Below, piece by piece: positions 1 to 7,966 of a stretch of 64,000 bases of DNA. The position numbers were made by a program, and so were the translations under genes. The stretch is from contig CAAFYY010000011.1 in assembly GCA_900767385.1 (NCBI GenBank), positions 3,302 through 67,301 on the forward strand, read 5' to 3'. The stretch is from Bacteroidales bacterium. GTDB taxonomy: Bacteria > Bacteroidota > Bacteroidia > Bacteroidales > Paludibacteraceae. Within the stretch, counting starts at the first letter, position 1. Each line of letters starts with the position of its first letter. A model generated the notes under the pieces. The model was not told the DNA's origin, made no database searches, and saw only the letters and a program-made list of their open reading frames with translations.

Positions 1-1134
1 GGTGCACAGCATACCCGCTTCCAACACTCACTGGGAGCACTCCATCTGATGACAGAAGCCATCAAACAGCTGCGCAGCAAAGGACATGAGATCTCACAAG
101 AAGAGGCCGACGGCGTGATGGCTGCCATCCTGCTCCATGACGTCGGACATGGTCCGTTCTCACACGTTCTGGAAAACACCCTCTTCAGCGGCATCACTCA
201 CGAGGAGATCTCGCTCCGACTGATGGAGATCATCAACAAGGAGATGGGCGGCCGACTCTCGCTGGCCATCGAGATTTTCTGCGACCGCTATCCAAGGAGG
301 TTCCTGCATCAGCTGATCAGCAGTCAGCTCGACATGGACCGCCTCGACTATCTCCGACGCGACTGCTTCTACACCGGCGTGGTGGAGGGCGAGATTGGCT
401 CCGCCCGTATCATCAAGATGCTTGACGTCTGCAACGACCGCCTCGTCGTGGAGCGCAAGGGCATCTATTCTATAGAGAACTTCCTGATTGCCCGCCGTTT
501 CATGTACTGGCAGGTCTATCTCCACAAGACATCGCTCGGTGCGGAGGAGCTGCTTATCCGCGTGCTCCGTCGCGCCAAAGAACTTTGTATGCGAGGCGAA
601 GAGGTGTTCGCAACCCCTGCTCTCCACTATTTCTTGGAGAAGGAGCGCAATGCCGAGTCGTTCGACAACGATGCTCAGGCACTCAAGCACTTCACCAACC
701 TCGACGACTCCGACCTCTTCTCAGCCATCAAGGTCTGGCAGGAACATCCCGACCGTATCCTCTCGATGCTCAGCAGCCATTTGATGAACCGCGTACTGAT
801 GAAGGTGATGCCTCTCCACGAGACGCTTCTGCCAGCCCAGGAGAAGGCACTCCAGCAACACTATGCCCAGATGTTCAACATCAGCGAGACTGAGGGCTCC
901 TACCTCTACGCCCAGCGCATCGTCAAGCAGAGCACCTACGACACCGGCGACAGCAGCATCGGCATCCTCTTCGGCGACGACGAGGTACGCGAACTCTCGC
1001 AGGTGGGCGACAGCATGAATCCTACTATTCTCAACCATAAGACAACACGCGCATTCCTCTGCTATATCCCTGTAGAGGGACTGCCGCTCCCCAAACGGCT
1101 CGACCCGTTTGCCGAGGAAAACAACGATAAATAA
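1..1134 (+). CDS. HD-domain phosphohydrolase (5' truncated)
   Basis: The reading frame is open from base 1: the first 48 bases encode [16 protein letters not shown], which contains the HTRFxHS motif holding the first metal-binding His of HD phosphohydrolases. The gene therefore starts upstream and the ATG at 49 is internal. [12 protein letters not shown] follows, with the central His-Asp pair. The family is related to dNTP triphosphohydrolases and (p)ppGpp-type hydrolases; I cannot infer the substrate. The C-terminal half is helical with no further known domain. It lies 11 bp upstream of lpxD on the same strand, so it is probably co-transcribed with the lipid A genes. Confidence 0.85.
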   Translation, partial: GAQHTRFQHSLGALHLMTEAIKQLRSKGHEISQEEADGVMAAILLHDVGHGPFSHVLENTLFSGITHEEISLRLMEIINKEMGGRLSLAIEIFCDRYPRRFLHQLISSQLDMDRLDYLRRDCFYTGVVEGEIGSARIIKMLDVCNDRLVVERKGIYSIENFLIARRFMYWQVYLHKTSLGAEELLIRVLRRAKELCMRGEEVFATPALHYFLEKERNAESFDNDAQALKHFTNLDDSDLFSAIKVWQEHPDRILSMLSSHLMNRVLMKVMPLHETLLPAQEKALQQHYAQMFNISETEGSYLYAQRIVKQSTYDTGDSSIGILFGDDEVRELSQVGDSMNPTILNHKTTRAFLCYIPVEGLPLPKRLDPFAEENNDK

Positions 1135-1145
1135 ATTATTCAACG

Positions 1146-2198
1146 ATGGAATTTACAGCGAAACAGATTGCCGAGTTTCTCGGTGGCAAGGTAGAGGGCA
1201 ACGGCGATGTCCGTGTCTCCGACTTCGCCAAGATTGAAGAGGGCCGCCCAGGAGCGCTCTCCTTCCTCTCCAATCCAAAGTATACGCATTATATCTACTC
1301 AACACAGAGTTCAATCGTATTGGTCAACAACGACTTCAAAGCCGAGCAGTCTATCAGCGCCACGCTGATTCGCGTGCCTGATGCCTACGGCGCAATCGCC
1401 CAGCTGCTGACGCTCGTGCAGAGCATGCAGGCACCACGCACCGGCATCGACGTCCGCGCCTATGTGGCTGAGGGTGCCACGGTGGAAGAGGGAGCCTATG
1501 TCGGCGCCTTCGCTGTCGTTGAGCAGGGTGCACATATCTGCAAGAACGCACGCATCTATCCACACGCCTTCGTGGGCGAGGGATGCACCGTTGGCGAAGA
1601 CTCCATTGTCTACGCCCACGTCACCCTCTACGACCACACCGAGGTGGGCAAGCGCTGCATCATCCATGCAGGCGCTGTCATCGGTGCCGACGGCTTCGGC
1701 TTCGCACCCGACGCAGAGGGCCGCTATCATAAGATTCCACAAATCGGTCATGTGAAGATTGACGACGACGTAGAGATCGGCGCCAACACCACCATCGACC
1801 GCGCCACGATGGGCGTCACCCATATCGCACAGGGTGTGAAACTCGACAACCTCGTTCAGATTGCCCACAACGTGGAGGTCGGCGAGCACACCGCCATGGC
1901 AGCACAGACTGGCGTGGCTGGCTCAGCCAAGATTGCCCCACACTGCATCTTCGCCGGACAGGTGGGCGTAGCCGGACACATCGAGGTGGCACAAGGCTCT
2001 ATCTTCGGTGCGCAGACCGGCGTGGCAGGTTCGGTAAAGGAACCTGGCAAGATATGGCAAGGCTCACCAGCGATGCCAGTAGGCACCTTCCGCCGCTCTG
2101 CCATCGCACAGCGTCAGACACCAGAGCTGCTTCAAGAGTTCCAGGCACTAAAGAAAGAGGTGGCACGACTCTCAGCACTCTTTGAAGAAAAGCAATAA
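1146..2198 (+). CDS. lpxD: UDP-3-O-(3-hydroxyacyl)glucosamine N-acyltransferase LpxD
   Basis: 350 residues, the usual LpxD length. An N-terminal uridine-binding domain (about 1-100) is followed by left-handed beta-helix hexapeptide repeats (about 105-310) and a helical C-terminus ending in [22 protein letters not shown] and the [13 protein letters not shown] stretch match the LpxD active site; the His of that AHN is the expected catalytic base. The enzyme adds the N-linked 3-hydroxyacyl chain in the third committed step of lipid A synthesis, in the cytoplasm. It is followed 31 bp later by lpxC-fabZ. Confidence 0.96.
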   Translation: MEFTAKQIAEFLGGKVEGNGDVRVSDFAKIEEGRPGALSFLSNPKYTHYIYSTQSSIVLVNNDFKAEQSISATLIRVPDAYGAIAQLLTLVQSMQAPRTGIDVRAYVAEGATVEEGAYVGAFAVVEQGAHICKNARIYPHAFVGEGCTVGEDSIVYAHVTLYDHTEVGKRCIIHAGAVIGADGFGFAPDAEGRYHKIPQIGHVKIDDDVEIGANTTIDRATMGVTHIAQGVKLDNLVQIAHNVEVGEHTAMAAQTGVAGSAKIAPHCIFAGQVGVAGHIEVAQGSIFGAQTGVAGSVKEPGKIWQGSPAMPVGTFRRSAIAQRQTPELLQEFQALKKEVARLSALFEEKQ

Positions 2199-2229
2199 AA
2201 CGAAGAAAAAGTAAAACAAACAACATATT

Positions 2230-3612
2230 ATGGCAAAACAACAAACCATAGGCGCCTCTATCTCCCTCTCAGGTAAGGGATTGCACACTGGCGCAGCTAT
2301 CCACCTCACCATCCTTCCAGGAGAGGTAAACACAGGTCGCGTATTCCAACGCATGGACCTCGAAGGCCAACCTCTCGTCGAGGCATTGGCAGAGAATGTA
2401 TCAAAGACAAACCGTGGCACCGTATTGGCCAAAGGTGGCGTTGAGGTATGCACCGTAGAGCACTGCCTCTCCGCACTCTATGCTCTCGGCATCGACAACG
2501 CCCTCATCCAATTGGACGGCGCCGAACTCCCTATCCTCGACGGCAGCGCAACTGCTTATGTTGAGGCTATCGCCGCTGCAGGCATCCAAGAACAGGAGGC
2601 CGACCGCGAAGACTTCGTCGTAACACAAAAGATTGAATATAGCAACGAGGAGACTGGCACCAAGATCATGATTCTGCCAGACGACCACCTGAGTCTTCAG
2701 GTGCAGGTGGAATACGACTCCCCTGTTGTCAACAACCAATTCGCCAACCTTGAAGACATGGCCGACTACGGCAAGGAGATTGCCTCTGCCCGCACCTTCG
2801 TCTTCGTTCGTGAGTTGGCTCCATTGGCAGAGCTCGGTCTCATCAAGGGTGGCGACCTCGACAACGCCCTCGTTATCTACGATCAGGAGATGAAGGCGGA
2901 AGAGCTCAAAGCCGTTGCCGACCTCCTCGGCAAGCCTTGTCCAGAGGCCAACGCCCTCGGCTACCTCGGCACTGCGCCAACACGCGCCAACGAGCCTGCA
3001 CGCCACAAACTCCTTGACCTCATCGGCGACCTCTCGCTCCTCGGCATCCGCCTCGTGGGCCGCGTCATCGCTCAGATGCCAGGCCACACCGGCAACACCG
3101 CCTTCGCCAAGAAGATGCGCAAAGACATCAAACGCATGGAGACAGCCACCCCAATCTACCGCCCAGAGGATGCCCCATTGATGGATGTCAACCGCATCAA
3201 GCAGTTGCTCCCACACCGCTACCCATTCCTCCTCGTCGACAAAGTGGTAAGTCGCGACGAGACCTCCATCGTTACCGTCAAGAACATCACCTTCAACGAG
3301 ATGCAGTTCCTCGGCCACTTCCCAGAAGAGCCAGTGATGCCAGGCGTGCTCCAAGTGGAGGCCATGGCACAGAGCGCCGGTCTGCTCGTTCTCTCACAAG
3401 TGGAGGACCCAGAGCGCTACTCTACCTACTTCTTGAAAATCAACAACGTGAAATTCCGCAATAAAGTCGTTCCGGGCGACACCATGGTGATGAAGGTGAT
3501 GCTGACCTCACCAATCCGTCGTGGCTTGAGCGATATCAAGGGTTATGTCTTTGTCGGTGGCAAAATCGTTACCGAGGCAGAGATGGTAGCTCAGATTGTG
3601 AAGAATAAGTAA
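2230..3612 (+). CDS. lpxC-fabZ: Bifunctional LpxC deacetylase / FabZ dehydratase fusion
   Basis: 460 residues carrying two enzymes. Residues about 1-305 are LpxC, a zinc-dependent UDP-3-O-acyl-GlcNAc deacetylase: TVEHCLSAL holds one zinc His, and ARHKLLDLIGDL supplies the second His and the Asp. Residues about 315-460 are FabZ, a 3-hydroxyacyl-ACP dehydratase: LLPHRYPFLLVDKV and GHFPEEPVMPGVLQVEAMAQ carry the catalytic His and Glu. The fusion is a known Bacteroidota arrangement. It joins the committed lipid A step to the fatty acid dehydratase that competes for the same 3-hydroxyacyl-ACP pool. It sits between lpxD and lpxA. Confidence 0.97.
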   Translation: MAKQQTIGASISLSGKGLHTGAAIHLTILPGEVNTGRVFQRMDLEGQPLVEALAENVSKTNRGTVLAKGGVEVCTVEHCLSALYALGIDNALIQLDGAELPILDGSATAYVEAIAAAGIQEQEADREDFVVTQKIEYSNEETGTKIMILPDDHLSLQVQVEYDSPVVNNQFANLEDMADYGKEIASARTFVFVRELAPLAELGLIKGGDLDNALVIYDQEMKAEELKAVADLLGKPCPEANALGYLGTAPTRANEPARHKLLDLIGDLSLLGIRLVGRVIAQMPGHTGNTAFAKKMRKDIKRMETATPIYRPEDAPLMDVNRIKQLLPHRYPFLLVDKVVSRDETSIVTVKNITFNEMQFLGHFPEEPVMPGVLQVEAMAQSAGLLVLSQVEDPERYSTYFLKINNVKFRNKVVPGDTMVMKVMLTSPIRRGLSDIKGYVFVGGKIVTEAEMVAQIVKNK

Positions 3613-3667
3613 CGGATTTGTACAGACCAACAACTTCTAACCATTTCACTCACTATTTACAACCGTT

Positions 3668-4435
3668 ATGATTCATCCGCTCTCATACGTTGACCCTACA
3701 GCCAGCGTTGACCCTACAGCCATCATCGACCCTTTTGCCGTGGTGATGGGCGACGCTGTCATCGGTCCTCACTGTCACCTCCACCCACATGCCGTGGTCT
3801 ACGACCACACCACTCTGGGTGAGGGTTGCGAAGTGTTTCCAGGCGCTGCCATCGGCGGCATCCCTCAAGACCTGAAGTTTCAGGGCGAGGAGACACGCAC
3901 CGTGATTGGCAGTCACTGCGTCTTCCGCGAGTGCTCCACCGTTCACCGCGGCACAGCCTCCAAAGGGGAGACCGTCATCGGCAACCACAACCTCGTGATG
4001 GCTTATTGCCACGTGGCTCACGACTGCCGACTCGGCAATCATATCATCATGTCGAATGCGACCCAACTCGCTGGCGAGGTCATCGTCGGCGACTATGCCG
4101 TATTGGGCGGCGGTTCGCTCATCCATCAGTTCTCCCGCATCGGTGCCCATGTGATGCTCCAGGGCGGCTCGAGAGTCAACAAAGACCTCCCGCCATTCAC
4201 CACCGTAGGCCGTGAGCCTATCACCTTTGCTGGCATCAACTCCGTGGGTATGCGCCGTCGCGGATTCACCCAAGAGGATGTGGAGGAGGTCAACAAGATC
4301 TACCACGTTGTCTACCAAAGCGGCCTGCTGCTCAAAGAGGCGATTGCGAAGATTGAGGATACCATCGCGCCAAGCAATGTCAGAGAAGAGATTCTCTCTT
4401 TCCTCCGCTGCGCCGACCGCGGCATCGTCCGTTAG
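3668..4435 (+). CDS. lpxA: UDP-N-acetylglucosamine acyltransferase LpxA
   Basis: 255 residues, standard for LpxA. Hexapeptide repeats run from about residue 8 to 190, then a helical C-terminal domain. MAYCHVAHDCRLGNH matches the active-site region; the His of HDC is the expected catalytic residue. FTTVGREPITFAGINSVGMRRRGF is the usual junction to the C-terminal domain. It catalyses the first lipid A step, O-acylation of UDP-GlcNAc. It is the last gene of the lpx run, 55 bp after lpxC-fabZ, and is followed at once by a strong terminator. lpxB is not in the window. Confidence 0.97.
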   Translation: MIHPLSYVDPTASVDPTAIIDPFAVVMGDAVIGPHCHLHPHAVVYDHTTLGEGCEVFPGAAIGGIPQDLKFQGEETRTVIGSHCVFRECSTVHRGTASKGETVIGNHNLVMAYCHVAHDCRLGNHIIMSNATQLAGEVIVGDYAVLGGGSLIHQFSRIGAHVMLQGGSRVNKDLPPFTTVGREPITFAGINSVGMRRRGFTQEDVEEVNKIYHVVYQSGLLLKEAIAKIEDTIAPSNVREEILSFLRCADRGIVR

Positions 4436-4459
4436 TCACGACATATACAACGACACAGA

Positions 4460-4490
4460 AAGCCGTTCCCGGAGTCTCTGGGAACGGCTT
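4460..4490 (+). terminator. Intrinsic terminator of the lpx operon
   Basis: A perfect 11-bp stem, AAGCCGTTCCC (4460-4470) with GGGAACGGCTT (4480-4490), and a 9-nt loop, followed on the + strand by TTTTCTATATTTTATA. It begins 25 bases after the lpxA stop. The stem could also work weakly in reverse for the convergent lipid kinase gene. Confidence 0.92.
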
Positions 4491-4610
4491 TTCTATATTT
4501 TATATATTGTATTCACTGCTGTCAATCCAACCACCGACAACGCTCCTCCCACTTTAGGGAGTAGGGGGCAAAGGATACGACGGACGTTGATGGGCTCCGA
4601 GTCTTGAGGT

Positions 4611-5486
4611 CTATACCTCTGCTTGGTCAACCACCACGCGCAACTGCTGCGGACGGATGCTGACCTCAAAGGAGCTGGGGGCAACGAAGCTGTCGCCATC
4701 GCGGTGGATGGGTCCCGACTGCTCGCGGACGACCTCCACAATCTTCCCTGTGAGGCACTCTGCCTGAGCACATTGACGCACCTTGCCGGCGAAGAGGGTA
4801 TAGACCAGTTTGGGGACTTGATAGAGGTGGAAGGGCTTGACGACGACGATGTCGAGGAGTCCGTCGGCCACGGAGGCTCCGGCAGCGATGCGGGCGTTGT
4901 TTCCCCATTGGTTGGCGTTGCAGACGGATATCATGGCTGCCGCTCCTTGCCATCGCACCTCGCCGTCGATGGTGAGGATGTAGCGCTCGGGAACGAAGTG
5001 GCGCCACGCCTTGAAGGCCTCAGCGACATAGGTGGAGAGACCGCGTTGGGCGGCGTTGGCGAAGCGGTGACTGACGATGGCATCGAGGCCCATGCCACAG
5101 GAGCAGAAGAAGGGTTTTCCGTTGCAGAGGGCATAGTCCATAACGACTGTATGTCCGTGAAAGACAGTGTGTAGTGCCTGTTCCGGATCGCGACTCAGTC
5201 CGAGGTGGAGAGCCAGTCCGTCGCCGCTGCCGCAAGGGACGATGGCGAGCGCTTTGGTGGTACCGACGAGGGCGCGTGCGACCTCGTTGACGGTGCCATC
5301 GCCACCCACCGCCACGACGATGTCGGCATCGGTCTGGGCAGCCAGTTCTTCGGCATGACCAGCGTAGGCGGTCTCCAACACCTCGACAGAGGCATCGGCA
5401 GCCGACAACTCACGAATCCGTTCGATGATGCGTTGCTTGCCCTTGGTGCCTGCGATGGGATTGACGATAAAAACAATCTTCTTCAT
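4611..5486 (-). CDS. Diacylglycerol/lipid kinase family protein (YegS/BmrU type)
   Basis: 291 residues from the ATG at 5486 (MKKIVFIVNPIAGTKGK), preferred because a promoter -7 element lies directly before it. The DAGK catalytic domain shows VNPIAG, the nucleotide-binding GGDGTVNEV (about 61-69) and PCGSGDGLALHL, where many relatives have GSGNGLA or GTGNDLA. The family phosphorylates diacylglycerol or other lipid alcohols with ATP at the cytoplasmic face of the membrane; the substrate cannot be read from sequence. It is a single gene, convergent with lpxA and divergent from mraZ. Confidence 0.88.
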   Translation of the reverse strand: MKKIVFIVNPIAGTKGKQRIIERIRELSAADASVEVLETAYAGHAEELAAQTDADIVVAVGGDGTVNEVARALVGTTKALAIVPCGSGDGLALHLGLSRDPEQALHTVFHGHTVVMDYALCNGKPFFCSCGMGLDAIVSHRFANAAQRGLSTYVAEAFKAWRHFVPERYILTIDGEVRWQGAAAMISVCNANQWGNNARIAAGASVADGLLDIVVVKPFHLYQVPKLVYTLFAGKVRQCAQAECLTGKIVEVVREQSGPIHRDGDSFVAPSSFEVSIRPQQLRVVVDQAEV

Positions 5487-5494
5487 AAGGACTG

Positions 5495-5502
5495 CAAAGG
5501 TA
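5495..5502 (-). promoter_or_regulatory. Bacteroidota -7 promoter element for the lipid kinase
   Basis: Reads TACCTTTG on the minus strand, matching TAnnTTTG. Only 8 bases separate it from the ATG at 5486, so the transcript would have almost no 5' leader. Confidence 0.65.
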
Positions 5503-5513
5503 TCATTTTCCAT

Positions 5514-6141
5514 AGAAACGGCGTTTGACGATAGCGGGATTTTTTCTATGAAAGTCGGAAGTGGGTTGGTCGTCAGGACGGCAGCAAAACGAAAAAGTGG
5601 AAATCACATGGATTATTTGGGTTCGGAAAGCAAACTGAGAGAATCAGTTTCGCTTCTTCCGATGCTGCAACAGAACTCGCCGCCACCATTCGGCAGCACC
5701 CGTTTTTATCTGAAAAAAATCAAAAACCAATCGTGCGGTCGCCACCCTGATTGACGAACCCTCCGAGACCGTTTACCAACACGCAGTGAGCTCTTGAAAT
5801 TCAAGAAAATGGTTTGACCCAAGACAAAATTTTACCAAAATTCTCATTCACAACCGATAAAAAACACCCCCTCAGTCCCGATTTTGGGGTCGGAGCGGGC
5901 GAGGTTTTCCACAATTTCTTCCCCCACCAGACCCGTGTTCTCGCCCCACTTTTGCAATAAAAATTCGTATAACACTGATTTACACAATAATAGAACAAAA
6001 CAAAATCTATCTCACCGCCCACTTAGGGTTGTGGAAAACTATGGGAAAAGCGTATGAAAATCGGTTTGAAAAAAAGTTGTGGGGTAATGTGGGGAAAACG
6101 AATGATTTGTGTTAATTTTACATCGCAAAAAATTCAGTTTC
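5514..6141. other. Intergenic region upstream of the dcw cluster
   Basis: About 630 bases between the divergent lipid kinase and mraZ with no convincing gene. It contains a 15-bp palindrome TCTTGAAATTCAAGA (5792-5806), C-rich and G-rich runs near 5866-5905, DnaA-box-like TTTTCCACA in both orientations (near 5904 and 6031), and paired TGGRR repeats (6032-6094) that resemble MraZ operators. I see no canonical TAnnTTTG promoter for mraZ; TAATTTTA at 6113-6120 is the closest. Confidence 0.6.
6032..6094 (+). promoter_or_regulatory. Candidate MraZ-binding repeats
   Basis: Two pairs of TGGRR words at exact 10-bp periodicity: TGGAA (6032) with TGGGA (6042), and TGGGG (6080) with TGGGG (6090), each pair separated by 5 bases. 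E. coli MraZ is known to bind TGGGN repeats with 5-nt spacers upstream of its own operon, and mraZ starts 48 bases downstream. This suggests autoregulation of the dcw cluster. Binding itself is inferred. Confidence 0.5.
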
Positions 6142-6597
6142 ATGTTCGTAGGAAAAATAGAAGCCAAAACAGACGCGAAAGGGCGTGTTTTCGTCCCTGC
6201 AGCGATGCGCCGTCAGCTCTCTGACGACAGCGTCGTGATGCGCCGCGATCCCAACAGACGCTGTTTGGTGCTCTTCCCGACCGAAGTTTTTGAACGCAAG
6301 GCACAGGAGATGATGACCCGCCTCGACACCGAGTGGAACCCACAGGATCAGCAACTGCTGATGGAGTTCACCGCCGACGTCGAGCAGATGCCTATCGACG
6401 CTCAGGGCCGCATCCTCCTCAACAAATCCAACCTCGACTACCTCGGCGCCTCCACCACGCTCCTCTTCGTGGGCATGATGGATCGCATCGTGGTCTGGGA
6501 CGCTGAGACCTTCAACGCCCAGCGCATGGATACCACCGCTTTTGCACAAGCTCTCAACGAACGAATGGGACGACACGAGACCAGCCAACAACAGTAA
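6142..6597 (+). CDS. mraZ: Transcriptional regulator MraZ
   Basis: 151 residues from MFVGKIEAKTDAKGRVFVPA; an upstream in-frame start would add 11 poorly conserved residues. Two SpoVT-AbrB-like halves are visible: DAKGRVFVPAAMRRQL (about 10-25) and DAQGRILLNKSNLDYL (about 86-101). MraZ forms ring-shaped oligomers that bind DNA and usually repress the dcw operon they head. It is first in the cluster, 4 bases before rsmH. Confidence 0.93.
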   Translation: MFVGKIEAKTDAKGRVFVPAAMRRQLSDDSVVMRRDPNRRCLVLFPTEVFERKAQEMMTRLDTEWNPQDQQLLMEFTADVEQMPIDAQGRILLNKSNLDYLGASTTLLFVGMMDRIVVWDAETFNAQRMDTTAFAQALNERMGRHETSQQQ

Positions 6598-6601
6598 CGC
6601 C

Positions 6602-7525
6602 ATGAACAACGAGACAGCCACACCAACCTACCACGTGCCAGTGATGCTCAACGAGACACTCGATGCCCTCGACATCCAACCCAACGGCATCTATGTTGAT
6701 GTGACCTTCGGCGGCGGCGGACACTCCAACGCCATCCTCCAACGTCTCGGCAAAGAGGGACACCTCTACAGCTTCGACCAAGACACCGACGTCTGCGGCC
6801 ATCTCCCACAGGACGACCGCTTCACCTTCGTTCACGGCAACTTCCGTTTCGTTCGCAACTTCCTCCGCTATCACGGCGTAGACAAGATAGACGGACTCCT
6901 CGCCGACCTCGGCGTATCGAGTCACCACTTCGACGATGAAGAACGCGGATTCTCCTTCCGCTTCGACGGTCCGCTCGACATGCGTATGAACCAGTGGGCC
7001 ACACAGACCGCCGCCACCGTAGTCAACACCTACGAGGCAGAGGAACTCGCCAAGATGTTCCGCAACTACGGCGAACTCTCGCAGGCCAACCGCATCGCAC
7101 AACGCCTCGTGGCTGCCCGTGCCACACAGCCCGTTGAGACCATCAGCCAGTTGCTCGACATCGTCAAACCGCTCATCTCACCCAAGCACGAGAAGAAGGA
7201 ACTGGCACAGCTCTTCCAAGCACTCCGCATCGAGGTGAACCACGAGCTGAAAGCCCTTGAGACACTCCTCAACACCCTCCCAGTGATACTCAAGCCGGAG
7301 GGCAAGGCGGTGTTCCTCACCTACCACTCGCTGGAAGACCGCATGGTGAAGAATTTCTTCAAGAGCGGCAACATCGACGGCAAGGTGGAGAAAGATTTCT
7401 ACGGTCGCGTGCAGGCTCCGATGAAAGCTGTCGGCAAACAGCAGACCGCCTCAGACGAAGAACAGGAGACCAACCCACGCTCACGCAGCGCCCGACTCCG
7501 AGTCGGCATGCTCAACAACGACTAA
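6602..7525 (+). CDS. rsmH: 16S rRNA (cytosine1402-N4)-methyltransferase RsmH
   Basis: 307 residues from MNNETATPTYHVPVMLNE; the ATG at 6602 leaves a 4-base gap after mraZ. SAM-binding motifs are visible in GIYVDVTFGGGGHSNAIL and DGLLADLGVSSHHFDDEERGF, with the C-terminal FLTYHSLEDRMVKNFF. It N4-methylates C1402 of 16S rRNA at the decoding centre and is the conserved second gene of dcw clusters (also called mraW). Confidence 0.96.
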   Translation: MNNETATPTYHVPVMLNETLDALDIQPNGIYVDVTFGGGGHSNAILQRLGKEGHLYSFDQDTDVCGHLPQDDRFTFVHGNFRFVRNFLRYHGVDKIDGLLADLGVSSHHFDDEERGFSFRFDGPLDMRMNQWATQTAATVVNTYEAEELAKMFRNYGELSQANRIAQRLVAARATQPVETISQLLDIVKPLISPKHEKKELAQLFQALRIEVNHELKALETLLNTLPVILKPEGKAVFLTYHSLEDRMVKNFFKSGNIDGKVEKDFYGRVQAPMKAVGKQQTASDEEQETNPRSRSARLRVGMLNND

Positions 7526-7549
7526 CCCACAAACAACAATAAAACCGAA

Positions 7550-7921
7550 ATGAAATTCTTCAGCAAAATCAAAGACATCCGCGAGGAATATGCCACCGGC
7601 GAGCACAAGCCGAAGGGCCATTTCCAAGATTTCATGAATGGTGAGATTCTGGTCTCCGACAAGATGCGCCACCACCTGCCGTACATCTGCTTCTGCTTCT
7701 TCCTGGCGATGGCCTACATCAACAACAGCTACACCTACGAGCAGAACATCCGCGAACGCCAGCAACTGGTGAAAGTGGCAACCGACATGAAGTACCGCTG
7801 TGTCGACGTCCACACCCAACTCACCTCCAAGGGACAGCGCACCCAACTGCTCCAAGACCTCGAAGCACTCGGCAGCACCGTCGGCAACGCTCAGACACAA
7901 CCCATCCTACTCAAGAAATAA
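7550..7921 (+). CDS. ftsL: Cell division protein FtsL, Bacteroidota type
   Basis: 123 residues. A cytoplasmic N-terminus (1-47) is followed by one membrane segment (about 48-62, ICFCFFLAMAYI) and a periplasmic segment of about 60 residues, partly heptad-like. Sequence similarity to classical FtsL is low, but size, topology and position between rsmH and the transpeptidase gene are diagnostic. FtsL bridges the FtsQ and FtsWI parts of the divisome. Confidence 0.85.
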   Translation: MKFFSKIKDIREEYATGEHKPKGHFQDFMNGEILVSDKMRHHLPYICFCFFLAMAYINNSYTYEQNIRERQQLVKVATDMKYRCVDVHTQLTSKGQRTQLLQDLEALGSTVGNAQTQPILLKK

Positions 7922-7966
7922 CACATCGGCCCCCTAACAAAACAATTACAAAACACATCAACCACC

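Noticed and set aside
2401..3354. Long open frame antisense to lpxC-fabZ (minus strand)
   Set aside because: The + strand encodes a complete, strongly conserved enzyme. The antisense product is rich in His, Val and Cys with no family features, as expected from codon bias of the real gene.
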